DNA from: JANYJA01 sp038229055
Lineage (GTDB): Bacteria; Acidobacteriota; Terriglobia; Bryobacterales; Bryobacteraceae
DNA: 64,000 nucleotides
Direction: 5' to 3'
Assembly: GCA_038229055.1 (NCBI GenBank)
Contig: JBBROU010000003.1
Coordinates: 24,264-88,263 of the forward strand
The notes under the pieces were generated by a model that saw nothing but the letters and a program-made list of their open reading frames with translations, was not told the DNA's origin and searched no databases. A program made the translations under genes and the position numbers. This document shows positions 32,560 to 41,907 of this stretch, piece after piece. The stretch's first letter is position 1. Each line of letters opens with the position of its first letter.

Positions 32560-34008
32560 ATGTCGTATTACAGCGCGACCGACAACTTCGTTTTGCTGCC
32601 GGCGATCCTGCTCGCACTGTTCGGGTGCGCGGTGCTGTTGCTCGATTTTGTTTTCAGCGGATTGCGCCGGCCGGCGCTACTGGCTTGTACGCTGCTCGGC
32701 TTGGCATTCTGCGGCGCGGCTTTGTGGCGGCAACAAGCCTATGTGAATTCGGGCGTGGGCGATCTAATCGCGTTCGGAGGCGCGCTGACCATCGACCGCT
32801 TCGCGCTCTTCTTCAATTGGTTGTTCCTGGGCACGTCCGCGCTGGTCGCGCTGGTTTCACTGGGGTATCTGGATCGAAAGAAAACGCCGCAAGCTGAGTA
32901 TTACGCGCTGATGTTGTTCGCGCAATGCGGCATGTTCTTCCTGGCGGCGGGAACGGATCTGGTCACACTTTTCATCGGCCTGGAATTGATGGCTCTCAGC
33001 TTCTACGTGATGGTCGGATTTCTGCGCCGCGAGAAGCGTTCTAATGAGGCGGCTATGAAATATCTGCTGCTGGGCGCGTTTTCGAGCGGCATTCTGGCAT
33101 ACGGATTTTCGGTGTTGTATGGCATCTCGGGGTCCACGCGGCTCAGCGACATTGCGACGGCGGTATCCGCGCGCGGACCTCACGACCCCGTGCTGTTCCT
33201 CGCGATCGCAACCACGGCCGCGGGTGCGCTATTCAAGATATCCGCGGTGCCGTTTCACATGTGGGCACCGGATGCGTACGAAGGTGCGCCGACCACGGTG
33301 ACGGCCTACCTTGCCGTGGCTTCGAAGACCGCGGCATTCGCGCTGCTGCTGCGATTATTTTTGGGGCCGCTGGAATCGGCGCGCACGATCTGGTCGCCAA
33401 TTCTTGCCGTGGTAGCGGTCGCGACCATGACACTTGGTAACCTCGCGGCGATCAGCCAAAACAACATCAAGAGGCTGCTGGCCTACAGTTCCATCGCGCA
33501 CGCGGGTTACATCCTGCTGGGCTTAGTGGCCGGAAACGACACTGGAATTCAGGGGATCTCGGTTTACCTTCTGGTCTACACCGCGATGACTACCGGCGCT
33601 TTTCTGGTGGTGCTGACCATGAGCGACGGCGAAGACATTGCGGACCTCGGCGGACTGGCGAAACGCAAACCGTGGCTGGCCATGCTGATGCTTTTATTCC
33701 TGTTGTCTCTCGCGGGCTTGCCGCCGACCGCGGGATTCTGGGGCAAATACTACATCTTTCTCGCGCTCATTCAAACCGGTCACTACACGCTCGCGGTAAT
33801 CGCGACCTTATATATCGCGGTCGCGCTGTATTATTACTTCCGCATTGTGCGCTTCATGTTCGCAAGCGACGCGGAAAACCCGGCGCCGGAGACCAGTTTC
33901 GGATTGCGGCTGGCGCTGGGAGTGACGGCTGCGCTGACGCTCGGGATCGGCATCTATCCGGAACCGTTCTTGAAGGTGGCGCAGAACAGTCTAATGGGTG
34001 CGCCATGA
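32560..34008 (+). CDS. nuoN: NADH-quinone oxidoreductase subunit N
   Basis: A 482-residue antiporter-like subunit. ATG 32560 starts the mature N-terminus (MSYYSATDNFVLLPAILLAL); an in-frame ATG inside nuoM is rejected. Motifs are FFLAAGTDLVTLFIGLELMA, SAVPFHMWAPDAYEGAPTTV and RLLAYSSIAHAGYILLGLVA. It overlaps nuoH by 4 nt. Confidence 0.95.
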   Translation: MSYYSATDNFVLLPAILLALFGCAVLLLDFVFSGLRRPALLACTLLGLAFCGAALWRQQAYVNSGVGDLIAFGGALTIDRFALFFNWLFLGTSALVALVSLGYLDRKKTPQAEYYALMLFAQCGMFFLAAGTDLVTLFIGLELMALSFYVMVGFLRREKRSNEAAMKYLLLGAFSSGILAYGFSVLYGISGSTRLSDIATAVSARGPHDPVLFLAIATTAAGALFKISAVPFHMWAPDAYEGAPTTVTAYLAVASKTAAFALLLRLFLGPLESARTIWSPILAVVAVATMTLGNLAAISQNNIKRLLAYSSIAHAGYILLGLVAGNDTGIQGISVYLLVYTAMTTGAFLVVLTMSDGEDIADLGGLAKRKPWLAMLMLLFLLSLAGLPPTAGFWGKYYIFLALIQTGHYTLAVIATLYIAVALYYYFRIVRFMFASDAENPAPETSFGLRLALGVTAALTLGIGIYPEPFLKVAQNSLMGAP

Positions 34009-35180
34009 ACGCGGTAATTCAACATCCGTTGTTCATACCCATCTTGACGACGCTGGTGGTCTGCGCTGTGTTTCCATTAGTCGCGGGATATCTAGTTCTG
34101 ATTGAACGCAAAGTCCTCGCCGATTTTCAGGTACGGCTTGGGCCGATGCGCGTCGGTCCGCACGGCCTGCTGCAGCCACTGGCAGACGCGTTGAAACTCA
34201 TCTTGAAGGAAGACATTATTCCGGAAGATTCCGACCATCTGATCTTCTGGATTGCACCGATCATCTCGACCTTTACGGCACTGACGGCATTCGCGGTGCT
34301 GCCGTTCAGCGCGCGCATTTTTGTCAGTGATGTGAACGTCGGCATCCTTGTGATTTCTGCCGTCTCCGCCGTCGGGATTCTCGGTATCATTCTCGGGGGA
34401 TGGTCGTCGAACAGCCACTATTCGCTGTTGGGATCACTGCGAAGCGCGGCGCAGCTTGTAAGTTACGAGGTGGCGCTCACGTTTGCGCTGCTATCGGCGC
34501 TGATGGTCGCCGGAACCTTAAGTATGCAGGGCATTGTCCACGCCCAGCAGCAGCGCGGCGTGTGGTTTGTCTTCGAGAACTTCGGCTTCATGATCGTGCC
34601 GTTCGTGGTGTTCCTGATCTCGGCGACCGCGGAGACGAATCGCATCCCGTTCGATCTACCCGAAGCGGAATCGGAACTCACGGGCGGATATCACACGGAA
34701 TATAGCGGCATCCGGTGGGGCTTCTTCATGCTATCGGAGTACGCCAATTTGTTTGTCGCGTCGGCTGTTGGTGTAACTCTCTTCTGGGGCGGGTGGCTGC
34801 GACCGTTTCCGAGCGTTGCGGTGCTCGGATGGTTCTTCGACGCGCTGTTCCCCGCCCTGATCTTCGCAGGGTCGGGCGCTAGCAGCTTTGTGCTGATTCC
34901 GAAGCTGCCGTATCGTCCTCACCGGATTTTGATGGGCGTAATTGCAGCGGGATTGGTCGGGTTCGGCGGGTTGTTTCTGATTCCGGCGCTAACTAACTGG
35001 TTCGCGCCGGTCTTCTGGTTTCTGTTTAAGATCGCGCTGATCATCTATCTGATGATCTGGTTCCGAGGCACGTTTCCGCGTTTTCGTTATGACCAGTTGA
35101 TGAACATCGGATGGAAGTATATGATTCCGATTGGCATGGGCGCGGTGATGGTGAACGCGGTACTGGGGATGTGGCGCTAA
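34005..35180 (+). CDS. nuoH: NADH-quinone oxidoreductase subunit H
   Basis: A 391-residue core membrane subunit that lines the quinone chamber. Signatures are the QVRLGPMRVGPHGLLQPLAD loop, ETNRIPFDLPEAESELTGGY with the acidic quinone-channel residues, and RFRYDQLMNIGWK near the C-terminus. ATG 34005 is the correct start; a longer frame runs through nuoN and is not real. In most bacteria nuoH sits between nuoG and nuoI, but here it closes the operon after nuoN. All residues for function seem present. Confidence 0.95.
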   Translation: MNAVIQHPLFIPILTTLVVCAVFPLVAGYLVLIERKVLADFQVRLGPMRVGPHGLLQPLADALKLILKEDIIPEDSDHLIFWIAPIISTFTALTAFAVLPFSARIFVSDVNVGILVISAVSAVGILGIILGGWSSNSHYSLLGSLRSAAQLVSYEVALTFALLSALMVAGTLSMQGIVHAQQQRGVWFVFENFGFMIVPFVVFLISATAETNRIPFDLPEAESELTGGYHTEYSGIRWGFFMLSEYANLFVASAVGVTLFWGGWLRPFPSVAVLGWFFDALFPALIFAGSGASSFVLIPKLPYRPHRILMGVIAAGLVGFGGLFLIPALTNWFAPVFWFLFKIALIIYLMIWFRGTFPRFRYDQLMNIGWKYMIPIGMGAVMVNAVLGMWR

Positions 35181-35221
35181 ATTCTTTACGCAAGCCCGAC
35201 TTGCTAAAATCAAATTTCCCT

Positions 35222-35392
35222 ATGGCGATCAGCGCGGAGTTGCTTGAAATTTTGGTGTGTCCGGCGTGCCGGTCGAAGCTGGATCTAAAGCCGGATGGCA
35301 GCGGGTTGCGGTGCGTACAGTGTCACCGGCTGTATCCGATTCGGGATGAGATTCCGGTGATGTTGATCGATGAAGCCACAATTGACGAGTGA
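35222..35392 (+). CDS. Trm112-family small zinc-ribbon protein (YcaR-like)
   Basis: A 56-residue protein with CPAC and CVQC zinc ligands and the family ending RLYPIRDEIPVMLIDEATI. In enterobacteria the similar YcaR sits beside msbA-lpxK-kdsB. Here msbA is two genes downstream, so the neighbourhood is partly conserved although no lpxK is seen. Trm112 proteins elsewhere activate methyltransferases; no partner is evident. Confidence 0.83.
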   Translation: MAISAELLEILVCPACRSKLDLKPDGSGLRCVQCHRLYPIRDEIPVMLIDEATIDE

Positions 35393-35459
35393 AAGTGGGA
35401 ACGCTCCTTTACAGTCGCGGCTCAGAAATTGCGCGCAGGCGGTAACGGGATGAGGCGCA

Positions 35460-36353
35460 GTGAGCTTACTGGATAATTTAGAATCCGGCGCGCGCGTTTG
35501 CATCGTGCGGCTGCGGTCCCTTGGCGATTGCGTCCTCACTACCCCGGCGATTCAGATATTGAAAGACGCGCGGCCTGACTTGCGAATAAGCGTGGTCGTT
35601 GAAACCCGATTCCACGACATCTTTGTGCCCAATCCAGCGATCGACGAAATACTGCAGCCATCGGTCAGCGAGGTGCGCGCATTCAAACCCGATCTCTGCA
35701 TCAACCTTCACGGCGGCGCGCGAAGTGCCAAGCTGACGGCGTTCTCCGGAGCAAGGTGGCGCGCGGGCTTTGCCAACTTTCGTTTTCCATTCGTGTATAA
35801 CGTTAAGATCCCGACGGCACAACAGATTCTCAGAGTCGCGCGCAAGGTGCATACGGCGGAGCACGTTGCGTCGGCTATGTTTTACCTGGGCGCGGAGCGT
35901 CGCGAAATTCCGCGCGCGCGGCTTTTTGTAAATAATGTGAAGCGGGCGCGGCCTGATGCCTACGCGGTGCTGCACCCGGCAGCGTCGCAACCCGACAAGA
36001 CTTGGCCGGCGGCTTCGTTTTTGAAAGTCGCTCGAGATTTGAAGGATCTGCAACCGGTGTTCATCGGGGGGCCAGGGGAAGACCTTTCGGCGTTCCAGGA
36101 ATTTCCGGTGGTGCAAAATGCGCCACTCGAACAGATCAAGCATCTGGTGCGAGATGCGGCGATGTTCGTCGGAAACGATTCGGGACCGGCGCATATGGCG
36201 GCGGCGTTCGGGTTGCCGGTGGTGGTGATCTTCGGGAACTCCGACCCGGTCGTATGGGCGCCATGGCGAACTACCGCTGAAGTGCTAACAGGAAATCCGA
36301 TCTCGGCAGTCACCCCGGAGCAGGTTCTGGAACGAATGCGAGTCCACGCGTGA
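35460..36353 (+). CDS. glycosyltransferase family 9 (ADP-heptose:LPS heptosyltransferase-like)
   Basis: A 297-residue GT-B-fold enzyme that adds heptose to the LPS core in its best-known forms. N-terminal motif RLRSLGDCVLTTPAIQIL and the C-terminal nucleotide-sugar motif GNDSGPAHMAAAFGLPVVVI are clear, with HPAASQPDKTWPA in between. Acceptor specificity (WaaC, WaaF or other) cannot be read. Start GTG 35460; overlaps msbA by 4 nt, suggesting that core assembly and export are expressed together. Confidence 0.88.
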   Translation: MSLLDNLESGARVCIVRLRSLGDCVLTTPAIQILKDARPDLRISVVVETRFHDIFVPNPAIDEILQPSVSEVRAFKPDLCINLHGGARSAKLTAFSGARWRAGFANFRFPFVYNVKIPTAQQILRVARKVHTAEHVASAMFYLGAERREIPRARLFVNNVKRARPDAYAVLHPAASQPDKTWPAASFLKVARDLKDLQPVFIGGPGEDLSAFQEFPVVQNAPLEQIKHLVRDAAMFVGNDSGPAHMAAAFGLPVVVIFGNSDPVVWAPWRTTAEVLTGNPISAVTPEQVLERMRVHA

Positions 36354-38170
36354 GCTTCCAACTGCGGCTTCTGGCCTACTCTAAGCGGTACTGGCCGCTG
36401 CTGCTGATTTCGGTTTTCCTGATGGCAGCGGTGGGGGCGGCGCATGCTTCGATCGCGCTCCTGATTAAGCCCATCATCGACCGTGTGTTGAATCCGGCGG
36501 CGCCGAATACGCCGGTCGAACTGTTCACGATTCCGGTTTTCAATCACACGGTGTATCTCAACCAGATTGTGCCGCCGGGCATTCATAACATCTGGACGAT
36601 GGTCGCGTTCGCCATCGTGCTCGTGTTCTTAGTGAAGGGCGCGTGCGATTATTTGGCGAACTATCTGATCAGCCTGGCGGGATTTTCAGCCATTACCGAC
36701 CTGCGCGATCAGGTGTTTGAGAAGGTGCTGCGGCAGAGCGCGCAATTCTTCGAGGCGAACTCCACCGGGCGGCTGATGTCGTCGGTGATGAACGATATCG
36801 ACAAGATTCAGGTCGCAATCTCAACCATGCTGGTGGACGCGCTGCGCCAAGTGTTTGTAGTCATGGGCCTGCTGTTTGTACTGATGCATAAGGATTGGAA
36901 ACTCGCGCTCGTTAGCGTGACGGTGCTGCCCTTCGTTCTGGTGCCGACGGCGCGCATCGGGCGGCGGATCCGGCGCACCAGCCGGCGCACTCAGGAGCAT
37001 GTCGGGGAGCTGAACGAGATCCTGCAGGAGACCATTTCGGGCCACAACGTCGTCAAGGCATTCGGCACCGAAGAGTATGAATACCAGCGCTTCCGAATGG
37101 CGGGAACGCGGCTGTTGAAGACCAATCTGCGGTACGCACTGCAGCAGGCGCTGGCTTCCCCCATGATCGAGTTATGCGGCGCGCTGACTATTGTCGCGCT
37201 GCTCACTTATGCGCGCACCAGCATTCGCACGGGCAACATGACCGCGGGCGAATTCATGAGCTTCGTGGTGGCGCTCCTCATGCTCTATGAGCCGGTAAAG
37301 CGGCTCACGGGCATCCACAACATTTTCGAGCAGGCCATCGGCGCCTCACAGAAGGTCTTCGAATATCTGGACGCGCCGGAGATGATCCGCGACAAGCCGA
37401 AGGCGGTGAAGCTGGAGAAGTTCACACAGGCGATTCGCTTCGAAAACGTCAGCTTCACGTATCCCGGCAGCGCGAGTGCGCCCGCGCTGCTCGACGTGAA
37501 TTTGGAAGTGAGGGCCGGGGAAGTGGTGGCGCTGGTGGGACCGAGTGGCGCGGGCAAGACGTCGCTCGCCAACTTGGTCCCGCGCTTTCAGGACGCCAGT
37601 TCGGGAGCCGTGACAATTGATGGGCGCGACGTCCGGGATCTGGCGCTGCGGTCATTGCGACAGAAGATCGGGATCGTCGCGCAAGAGACGTTTCTATTCA
37701 ACGACACCGTGACGAACAACATTGCCTATGGGCGCGACGTTAGCCGCGAGAAGATTCGCGAAGCCGCGCGTGCAGCGCTGGCGGACGAGTTCATCGAGCG
37801 CATGCCAAATGGGTACGAGACGCTGATCGGCGAGCGCGGCGTGAAGCTGAGCGGCGGGCAGAAGCAGCGGCTGGCCATCGCACGCGCCTTGCTGAAGAAC
37901 GCTCCGATTCTGATTTTGGACGAGGCGACTTCGCACCTCGACACCGAGTCGGAAATGCTGGTCCAGAAGGCCCTGGCAAATCTGATGGCGCAACGAACCG
38001 TCATCGTCATCGCGCATCGCATATCGACCATCCGGCGCGCCGATAAGATTGTGGTGCTCGATCGCGGACGCATATCGGAAGTCGGCACGCATGAGGATTT
38101 AGTGAGCGGCGGCGGCATTTACCAACGGCTGCACGAGTTGCAATTTATGGTCGCGGCGGTGGACCTTTGA
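36350..38170 (+). CDS. msbA: lipid A / lipid ABC exporter, MsbA type
   Basis: A 606-residue half-transporter with fused membrane and ATPase domains. Six membrane helices occupy about residues 1-330; the nucleotide-binding domain has Walker A GPSGAGKT (397-404), the signature L500-S-G-G-Q and Walker B ILILDEATSHLDTES. MsbA flips lipid A core or phospholipid across the inner membrane. Neighbouring GT9 and the YcaR-like gene support that role over drug export. The 3' end meets yicC with an overlap or a few bases gap depending on its start. Confidence 0.9.
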   Translation: MSFQLRLLAYSKRYWPLLLISVFLMAAVGAAHASIALLIKPIIDRVLNPAAPNTPVELFTIPVFNHTVYLNQIVPPGIHNIWTMVAFAIVLVFLVKGACDYLANYLISLAGFSAITDLRDQVFEKVLRQSAQFFEANSTGRLMSSVMNDIDKIQVAISTMLVDALRQVFVVMGLLFVLMHKDWKLALVSVTVLPFVLVPTARIGRRIRRTSRRTQEHVGELNEILQETISGHNVVKAFGTEEYEYQRFRMAGTRLLKTNLRYALQQALASPMIELCGALTIVALLTYARTSIRTGNMTAGEFMSFVVALLMLYEPVKRLTGIHNIFEQAIGASQKVFEYLDAPEMIRDKPKAVKLEKFTQAIRFENVSFTYPGSASAPALLDVNLEVRAGEVVALVGPSGAGKTSLANLVPRFQDASSGAVTIDGRDVRDLALRSLRQKIGIVAQETFLFNDTVTNNIAYGRDVSREKIREAARAALADEFIERMPNGYETLIGERGVKLSGGQKQRLAIARALLKNAPILILDEATSHLDTESEMLVQKALANLMAQRTVIVIAHRISTIRRADKIVVLDRGRISEVGTHEDLVSGGGIYQRLHELQFMVAAVDL

Positions 38171-38172
38171 GT

Positions 38173-39063
38173 GTGGCCCGCAGCATGACGGGATTCGCGC
38201 GCGTTCGCAAACCCATACCGGGGGGCGAGGTCGTCGTCAGCCTGAAAAGCGTGAATCATCGGGGTCTCGATTTGCACTTCCACATGCCGCCCGAGTTGGA
38301 CGAATTCGAGAATAGCATCCGCGGTGCGATCAAAGGCCAGATGAGCCGCGGACATGTGCAAGTGCATGTCGCTCTGAACGGCGAACAATCCGCCGAGCGA
38401 GCGGTGAACCTCGATATGCTCGCCGCGTGGCTGGCGGCTTTCGAATCCGCGGCCGCCCGTTTTGAGATCGACAGCAAGCCCGATCTGAACGTGGCATTCC
38501 GAATCCCCGGCATGTTTCAGGGCTCCGCGGCGAACGTCAGCGCGGGACCTGAAACCGGGCAGGCGCTGATGGCCGCGGTCGACGATGCGCTTGCCGCGAT
38601 AAACGAATTTCGCGACCGCGAGGGCGAGGCCATCGCGAGCGAACTGGCGGAACGCACCGCGAGCATTCGCGATCTTGCCGAGAAGATGGAGAAAATCCGT
38701 TCGCAAGCCACCAAAGTCTTCCACAAACGGCTGAAAGAGCGCCTGGGTGAGTTGCTGCGTGGCGCCGGGATTGAGCCGCAACGGCTAGCTCAGGAAGCGG
38801 CGCTGCTGGCGGACCGGAGCGACATCAGCGAGGAGCTTGTTCGTCTTCGAACCCATGCGGGTGCGCTCGAGGATCTGCTGCAAGCTGCCGGAGAAAAAGG
38901 GAAAAAGCTCGATTTCCTGCTGCAGGAGATGAACCGGGAATCGAACACTATCCTCTCAAAGACCGGGGGCCTCGGCGAGCTGGGGCTGACCATTACCGAC
39001 CTGGCCCTTGCGGCTAAAGCCGAAATCGACAAAATCCGTGAGCAGTCGCTCAATATTGAATAA
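38173..39063 (+). CDS. yicC: YicC-family endoribonuclease
   Basis: A 296-residue protein starting ARSMTGFARVRKPIPGG, the conserved YicC N-terminus. GTG 38173 matches the family start best; TTG 38167 would add two residues and overlap the msbA stop. The C-terminal DUF1732 region holds EELVRLRTHAGALEDLL and QEMNRESNTILSKTGGLG. YicC degrades small RNAs in E. coli and lies next to gmk in many bacteria, as here. Confidence 0.9.
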   Translation: MARSMTGFARVRKPIPGGEVVVSLKSVNHRGLDLHFHMPPELDEFENSIRGAIKGQMSRGHVQVHVALNGEQSAERAVNLDMLAAWLAAFESAAARFEIDSKPDLNVAFRIPGMFQGSAANVSAGPETGQALMAAVDDALAAINEFRDREGEAIASELAERTASIRDLAEKMEKIRSQATKVFHKRLKERLGELLRGAGIEPQRLAQEAALLADRSDISEELVRLRTHAGALEDLLQAAGEKGKKLDFLLQEMNRESNTILSKTGGLGELGLTITDLALAAKAEIDKIREQSLNIE

Positions 39064-39082
39064 GCTCAGAGACAAAGGATAA

Positions 39083-39100
39083 ATGAGAAAGCAAAAGTGA
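39083..39100 (+). other. five-codon mini-ORF in front of gmk
   Basis: ATG 39083 is followed by four codons (RKQK) and a TGA that overlaps the gmk GTG at 39097. The AAAGGAT sequence at 39074-39080 is correctly spaced for this ATG but lies 16 nt from the gmk start, so translation of the mini-ORF could deliver ribosomes to gmk by coupling. Confidence 0.4.
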
Positions 39101-39720
39101 GCGCGGTCTTCATTATCTCGGCGCCTTCAGGATCGGGCAAGTCGACCCTGGTATCGAAGCTCTTGGCGACGGTTCCTGGCCTGACGTTTTCGGTGTCATT
39201 CACCACGCGCCTGCCGCGCGGGGCGGAGTGCGAGGGCCGCGACTACCACTTTACGACCAGCCAGGACTTTGAAGCGCGCATCAAAAACGGCGAATTTCTG
39301 GAATATGCCGACGTTTTCGGCAACTATTACGGCACGCACACCGGGGTGCTCGAGCGGGCCCGGGCGGAGGGCAAGGATCTGGTCCTCGACATAGACGTGC
39401 AAGGTGCGGGACAATTGAAGAGGAAACTCCCGGAAGCCGTAACCGTCTTTGTGCTCGCGCCTTCCCGTCAGGTGCTGGAGCAGCGGTTGCGGGCACGGGG
39501 CGAGGACCGGGAAGCAGTGATTGAACGGCGTTTAGCCGATGCCGCGCGTGAGATCCGGAACTACGAGAACTACGATTACGTGGTGATCAACGACAATTTG
39601 GAACGGTCGGCGCAGACGCTGTCGGCCATTGTGCAGGCGGAGCGGGCGCGCAGGATCAGAATCGAAGAGAGTATCCGGCCAATTCTGGATACGTTTGAAG
39701 TGAAAGAAAGCTTGAGGTAA
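39097..39720 (+). CDS. gmk: guanylate kinase
   Basis: A 207-residue enzyme, GMP + ATP to GDP + ADP. P-loop SAPSGSGKST with Lys15, the GMP-binding FTTRLPRGAECEGRDYHF and the lid HTGVLERARAEGKDLVLD are all present. GTG 39097 is the only start placing the P-loop correctly. It sits between yicC and rpoZ, the gene order known from many bacteria. Confidence 0.96.
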   Translation: MSAVFIISAPSGSGKSTLVSKLLATVPGLTFSVSFTTRLPRGAECEGRDYHFTTSQDFEARIKNGEFLEYADVFGNYYGTHTGVLERARAEGKDLVLDIDVQGAGQLKRKLPEAVTVFVLAPSRQVLEQRLRARGEDREAVIERRLADAAREIRNYENYDYVVINDNLERSAQTLSAIVQAERARRIRIEESIRPILDTFEVKESLR

Positions 39721-39729
39721 TTGGAAATT

Positions 39730-39972
39730 ATGGCGGGACCGAAGAACAATTCCCATTGCACGCTGCCGGACGATCCGGAACAGAGCACGTACAGGTTCAT
39801 TATTGTGGCGGCCAAGCGAGCGCGGCAATTGCAGGGCGGCGCGCGGCCTTTTCTGCCGACATCGGCCAAGAAAAGCACCATGATCGCCGTGGAAGAAGTT
39901 CGCCGTGGGCTGGTGAAATACGAGATCCCCGGCCTTCCCGGTGACGAAGTGCCGCTGCCGGAACCGGCGTAG
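39730..39972 (+). CDS. rpoZ: RNA polymerase omega subunit
   Basis: An 80-residue omega subunit (YRFIIVAAKRARQLQGG, then KSTMIAVEEVRRGLVKY) that aids assembly of the beta' subunit. ATG 39730 is preferred since GAGG lies 12 nt upstream; a TTG at 39721 is too close to it. The conserved gmk-rpoZ-coaBC order supports the call. Confidence 0.9.
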   Translation: MAGPKNNSHCTLPDDPEQSTYRFIIVAAKRARQLQGGARPFLPTSAKKSTMIAVEEVRRGLVKYEIPGLPGDEVPLPEPA

Positions 39973-39987
39973 ACACGAGGCGCGGCA

Positions 39988-41211
39988 ATGAACGTGATAC
40001 TCGGGGTCGGCGGCGGAATCGCGGCTTATAAAGCGGCGGAACTGGCGCGGGTTCTGATTCAACGCTACTGCCGGGTCCAGGCAGTCTTAACCGCGGGCGC
40101 GCAGGAGTTCGTACGTCCGCTGACTTTCGCCACGCTCACGCAGCAGAAGGCGATCACGGATATGTTCTCCTCAGAGAACCCGGAAGCGACGCTTTCGAGC
40201 GCCGTGGAGCACATTGCCGTGGCGCAGGATAATGAAGTGCTGGTGGTCGCTCCGGCCACCGCAAACGTGCTCGCCAAGATGGCCCACGGCATCGCGGACG
40301 ATTTTCTTTCGACTCTTTACCTCGCGTTCACGGGTCCGGTGGTTCTTGCTCCCGCTATGAACGATAAGATGTGGGCGCACCCGGCCACGCAGGCCAATCT
40401 GGAGATTCTGCGCGCGCGCGGGCACCGGATTGTGGAGCCGGAACAAGGATTCCTTGCCTGTGGCACCACCGGTCCCGGGCGCCTGGCGGAGATTACGCGG
40501 ATCGCCGATGCTGTTGTGGAAGCTGCGGCGGGTACTTCGCGCGATCTGGAAGGCGAAACCATATTGATCACAGCCGGCCCCACGCGCGAGCCCATCGACC
40601 CGGTGCGCTACATCTCCAATCGATCGAGCGGCAAGATGGGTTACGCCATTGCGGAAGCCGCGGCGGCGCGAGGGGCCGAGGTTGTGCTGATTTCCGGGCC
40701 CGTCAGTCTGGCGCAGCCACAAGGCGTGAGGCGCGTGTCCATTCAAACGGCACAGGAGATGCATGACCGCGTTTTCGAGGAGCTCGAGGCCGCGAGCATC
40801 GTCGTGAAGTGCGCGGCGGTGTCCGATTTTCGATTAAAGGAAGTGCCGGCGCGGAAGATTAAGAAAACGGCGGCACGCATGTCTCTGGAACTTGACCCGA
40901 CACCCGATATCCTGGCCGAGCTTGGACTTAAAAAGGGCGATCGCCTGCTGATTGGCTTCGCCGCTGAAACCGAGAACCTGCGTCAGGAAGCAGCGCGGAA
41001 GCTGGAAGCGAAGAACTGCGACATGCTGGTCGCGAATTTGGTTGGCCTGGAAGATACCGGGTTCGAGTCTGACGACAACGAGGTACTGTTGTCCCTTCGC
41101 GGCGGCGAGTTCATCGAAATTCCGAAGGCTTCGAAGCGGCAGGTGGCCGGCAGAATTCTCGATCAAGTGCTCAAACTGCGATTGGCGCGGACGGCGGTGA
41201 ATGGACGCTGA
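39988..41211 (+). CDS. coaBC: bifunctional phosphopantothenoylcysteine decarboxylase / synthetase
   Basis: A 407-residue two-domain enzyme of coenzyme A synthesis. CoaC, N-terminal and FMN-dependent, shows VILGVGGGIAAYKAAELAR, PAMNDKMW and the active-site Cys loop FLACGTTGPGRL. CoaB, C-terminal, shows ILITAGPTREPIDPVRYISN and SSGKMGYAIAEAAAARGAEV. Length is normal and both domains look complete. It overlaps the glycosylase gene by 11 nt. Confidence 0.96.
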   Translation: MNVILGVGGGIAAYKAAELARVLIQRYCRVQAVLTAGAQEFVRPLTFATLTQQKAITDMFSSENPEATLSSAVEHIAVAQDNEVLVVAPATANVLAKMAHGIADDFLSTLYLAFTGPVVLAPAMNDKMWAHPATQANLEILRARGHRIVEPEQGFLACGTTGPGRLAEITRIADAVVEAAAGTSRDLEGETILITAGPTREPIDPVRYISNRSSGKMGYAIAEAAAARGAEVVLISGPVSLAQPQGVRRVSIQTAQEMHDRVFEELEAASIVVKCAAVSDFRLKEVPARKIKKTAARMSLELDPTPDILAELGLKKGDRLLIGFAAETENLRQEAARKLEAKNCDMLVANLVGLEDTGFESDDNEVLLSLRGGEFIEIPKASKRQVAGRILDQVLKLRLARTAVNGR

Positions 41212-41896
41212 CGCGGTTCGCAAGCGCCTCGAGTTTTATCGGGATCTCGGGGTCAAGCAGATTTACAGGCGCGACCCGGCTATGGCGGTGCCCGAGATCA
41301 TTCTTCCGTCGCTCGAACCGGAAGGCGATTCACTGCTGCGCATCCTGGAAGACATCGGCGACTGCAAGCGCTGCCGCCTGCATCAGGCACGGAACAAGAT
41401 CGTCTTTGGCGTGGGAAATCCGCAGGCGCGCCTCGTGTTTGTCGGCGAGGGGCCGGGCGCGGATGAAGACGCCCAGGGTATCCCCTTCGTCGGTCGCGCG
41501 GGTCAACTGTTGACCCAGATGATCGAAGGCACCGCAAAGAAGGAAGGGATTTCCCTGCTGCGTGAAGACGTTTATATCTGCAATGTAGTGAAATGCCGGC
41601 CGCCGGAAAATCGCACTCCGGAAGCCGATGAGATGGAGATCTGCGGGCAGTTTCTCTACCGCCAGTTGGCAGCATTGAAACCGAAGGCTATCTGCGCGCT
41701 AGGATCGACCGCGGCAAAGGCACTGGTGGGAGGGCGCGACGGAGTGACGAAGCTTCGCGGAAAATGGCACAAGTGGCGCGACTTGCCGCTGATGGTGACT
41801 TATCATCCATCTTATCTGCTTCGCGCTTACAACGCGAGTGCGAAGCGTGAAGCCTGGGAAGACTTAAAAACCGTCTTGCACTTCGTGTACGACTGA
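41201..41896 (+). CDS. family 4 uracil-DNA glycosylase (4Fe-4S)
   Basis: A 231-residue DNA repair enzyme. Four cysteines for the iron-sulfur cluster: C55/C58 and C132/C148. Active-site motif 1 is G82-E-G-P-G-A-D-E-D-A-Q-G; motif 2 is Y201-H-P-S-Y-L-L-R. Family 4 members remove uracil from DNA. The N-terminal ~40 residues (RKRLEFYRDLGVKQIYRR) resemble the extension found in some family 4 members. Starts inside coaBC. Confidence 0.92.
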   Translation: MDADAVRKRLEFYRDLGVKQIYRRDPAMAVPEIILPSLEPEGDSLLRILEDIGDCKRCRLHQARNKIVFGVGNPQARLVFVGEGPGADEDAQGIPFVGRAGQLLTQMIEGTAKKEGISLLREDVYICNVVKCRPPENRTPEADEMEICGQFLYRQLAALKPKAICALGSTAAKALVGGRDGVTKLRGKWHKWRDLPLMVTYHPSYLLRAYNASAKREAWEDLKTVLHFVYD

Positions 41897-41907
41897 TTCA
41901 ATTTAAT

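Noticed and set aside
33672..34004. Longer NuoH frame starting inside nuoN
   Set aside because: It would duplicate nuoN sequence in another frame; the family start is the ATG at 34005.
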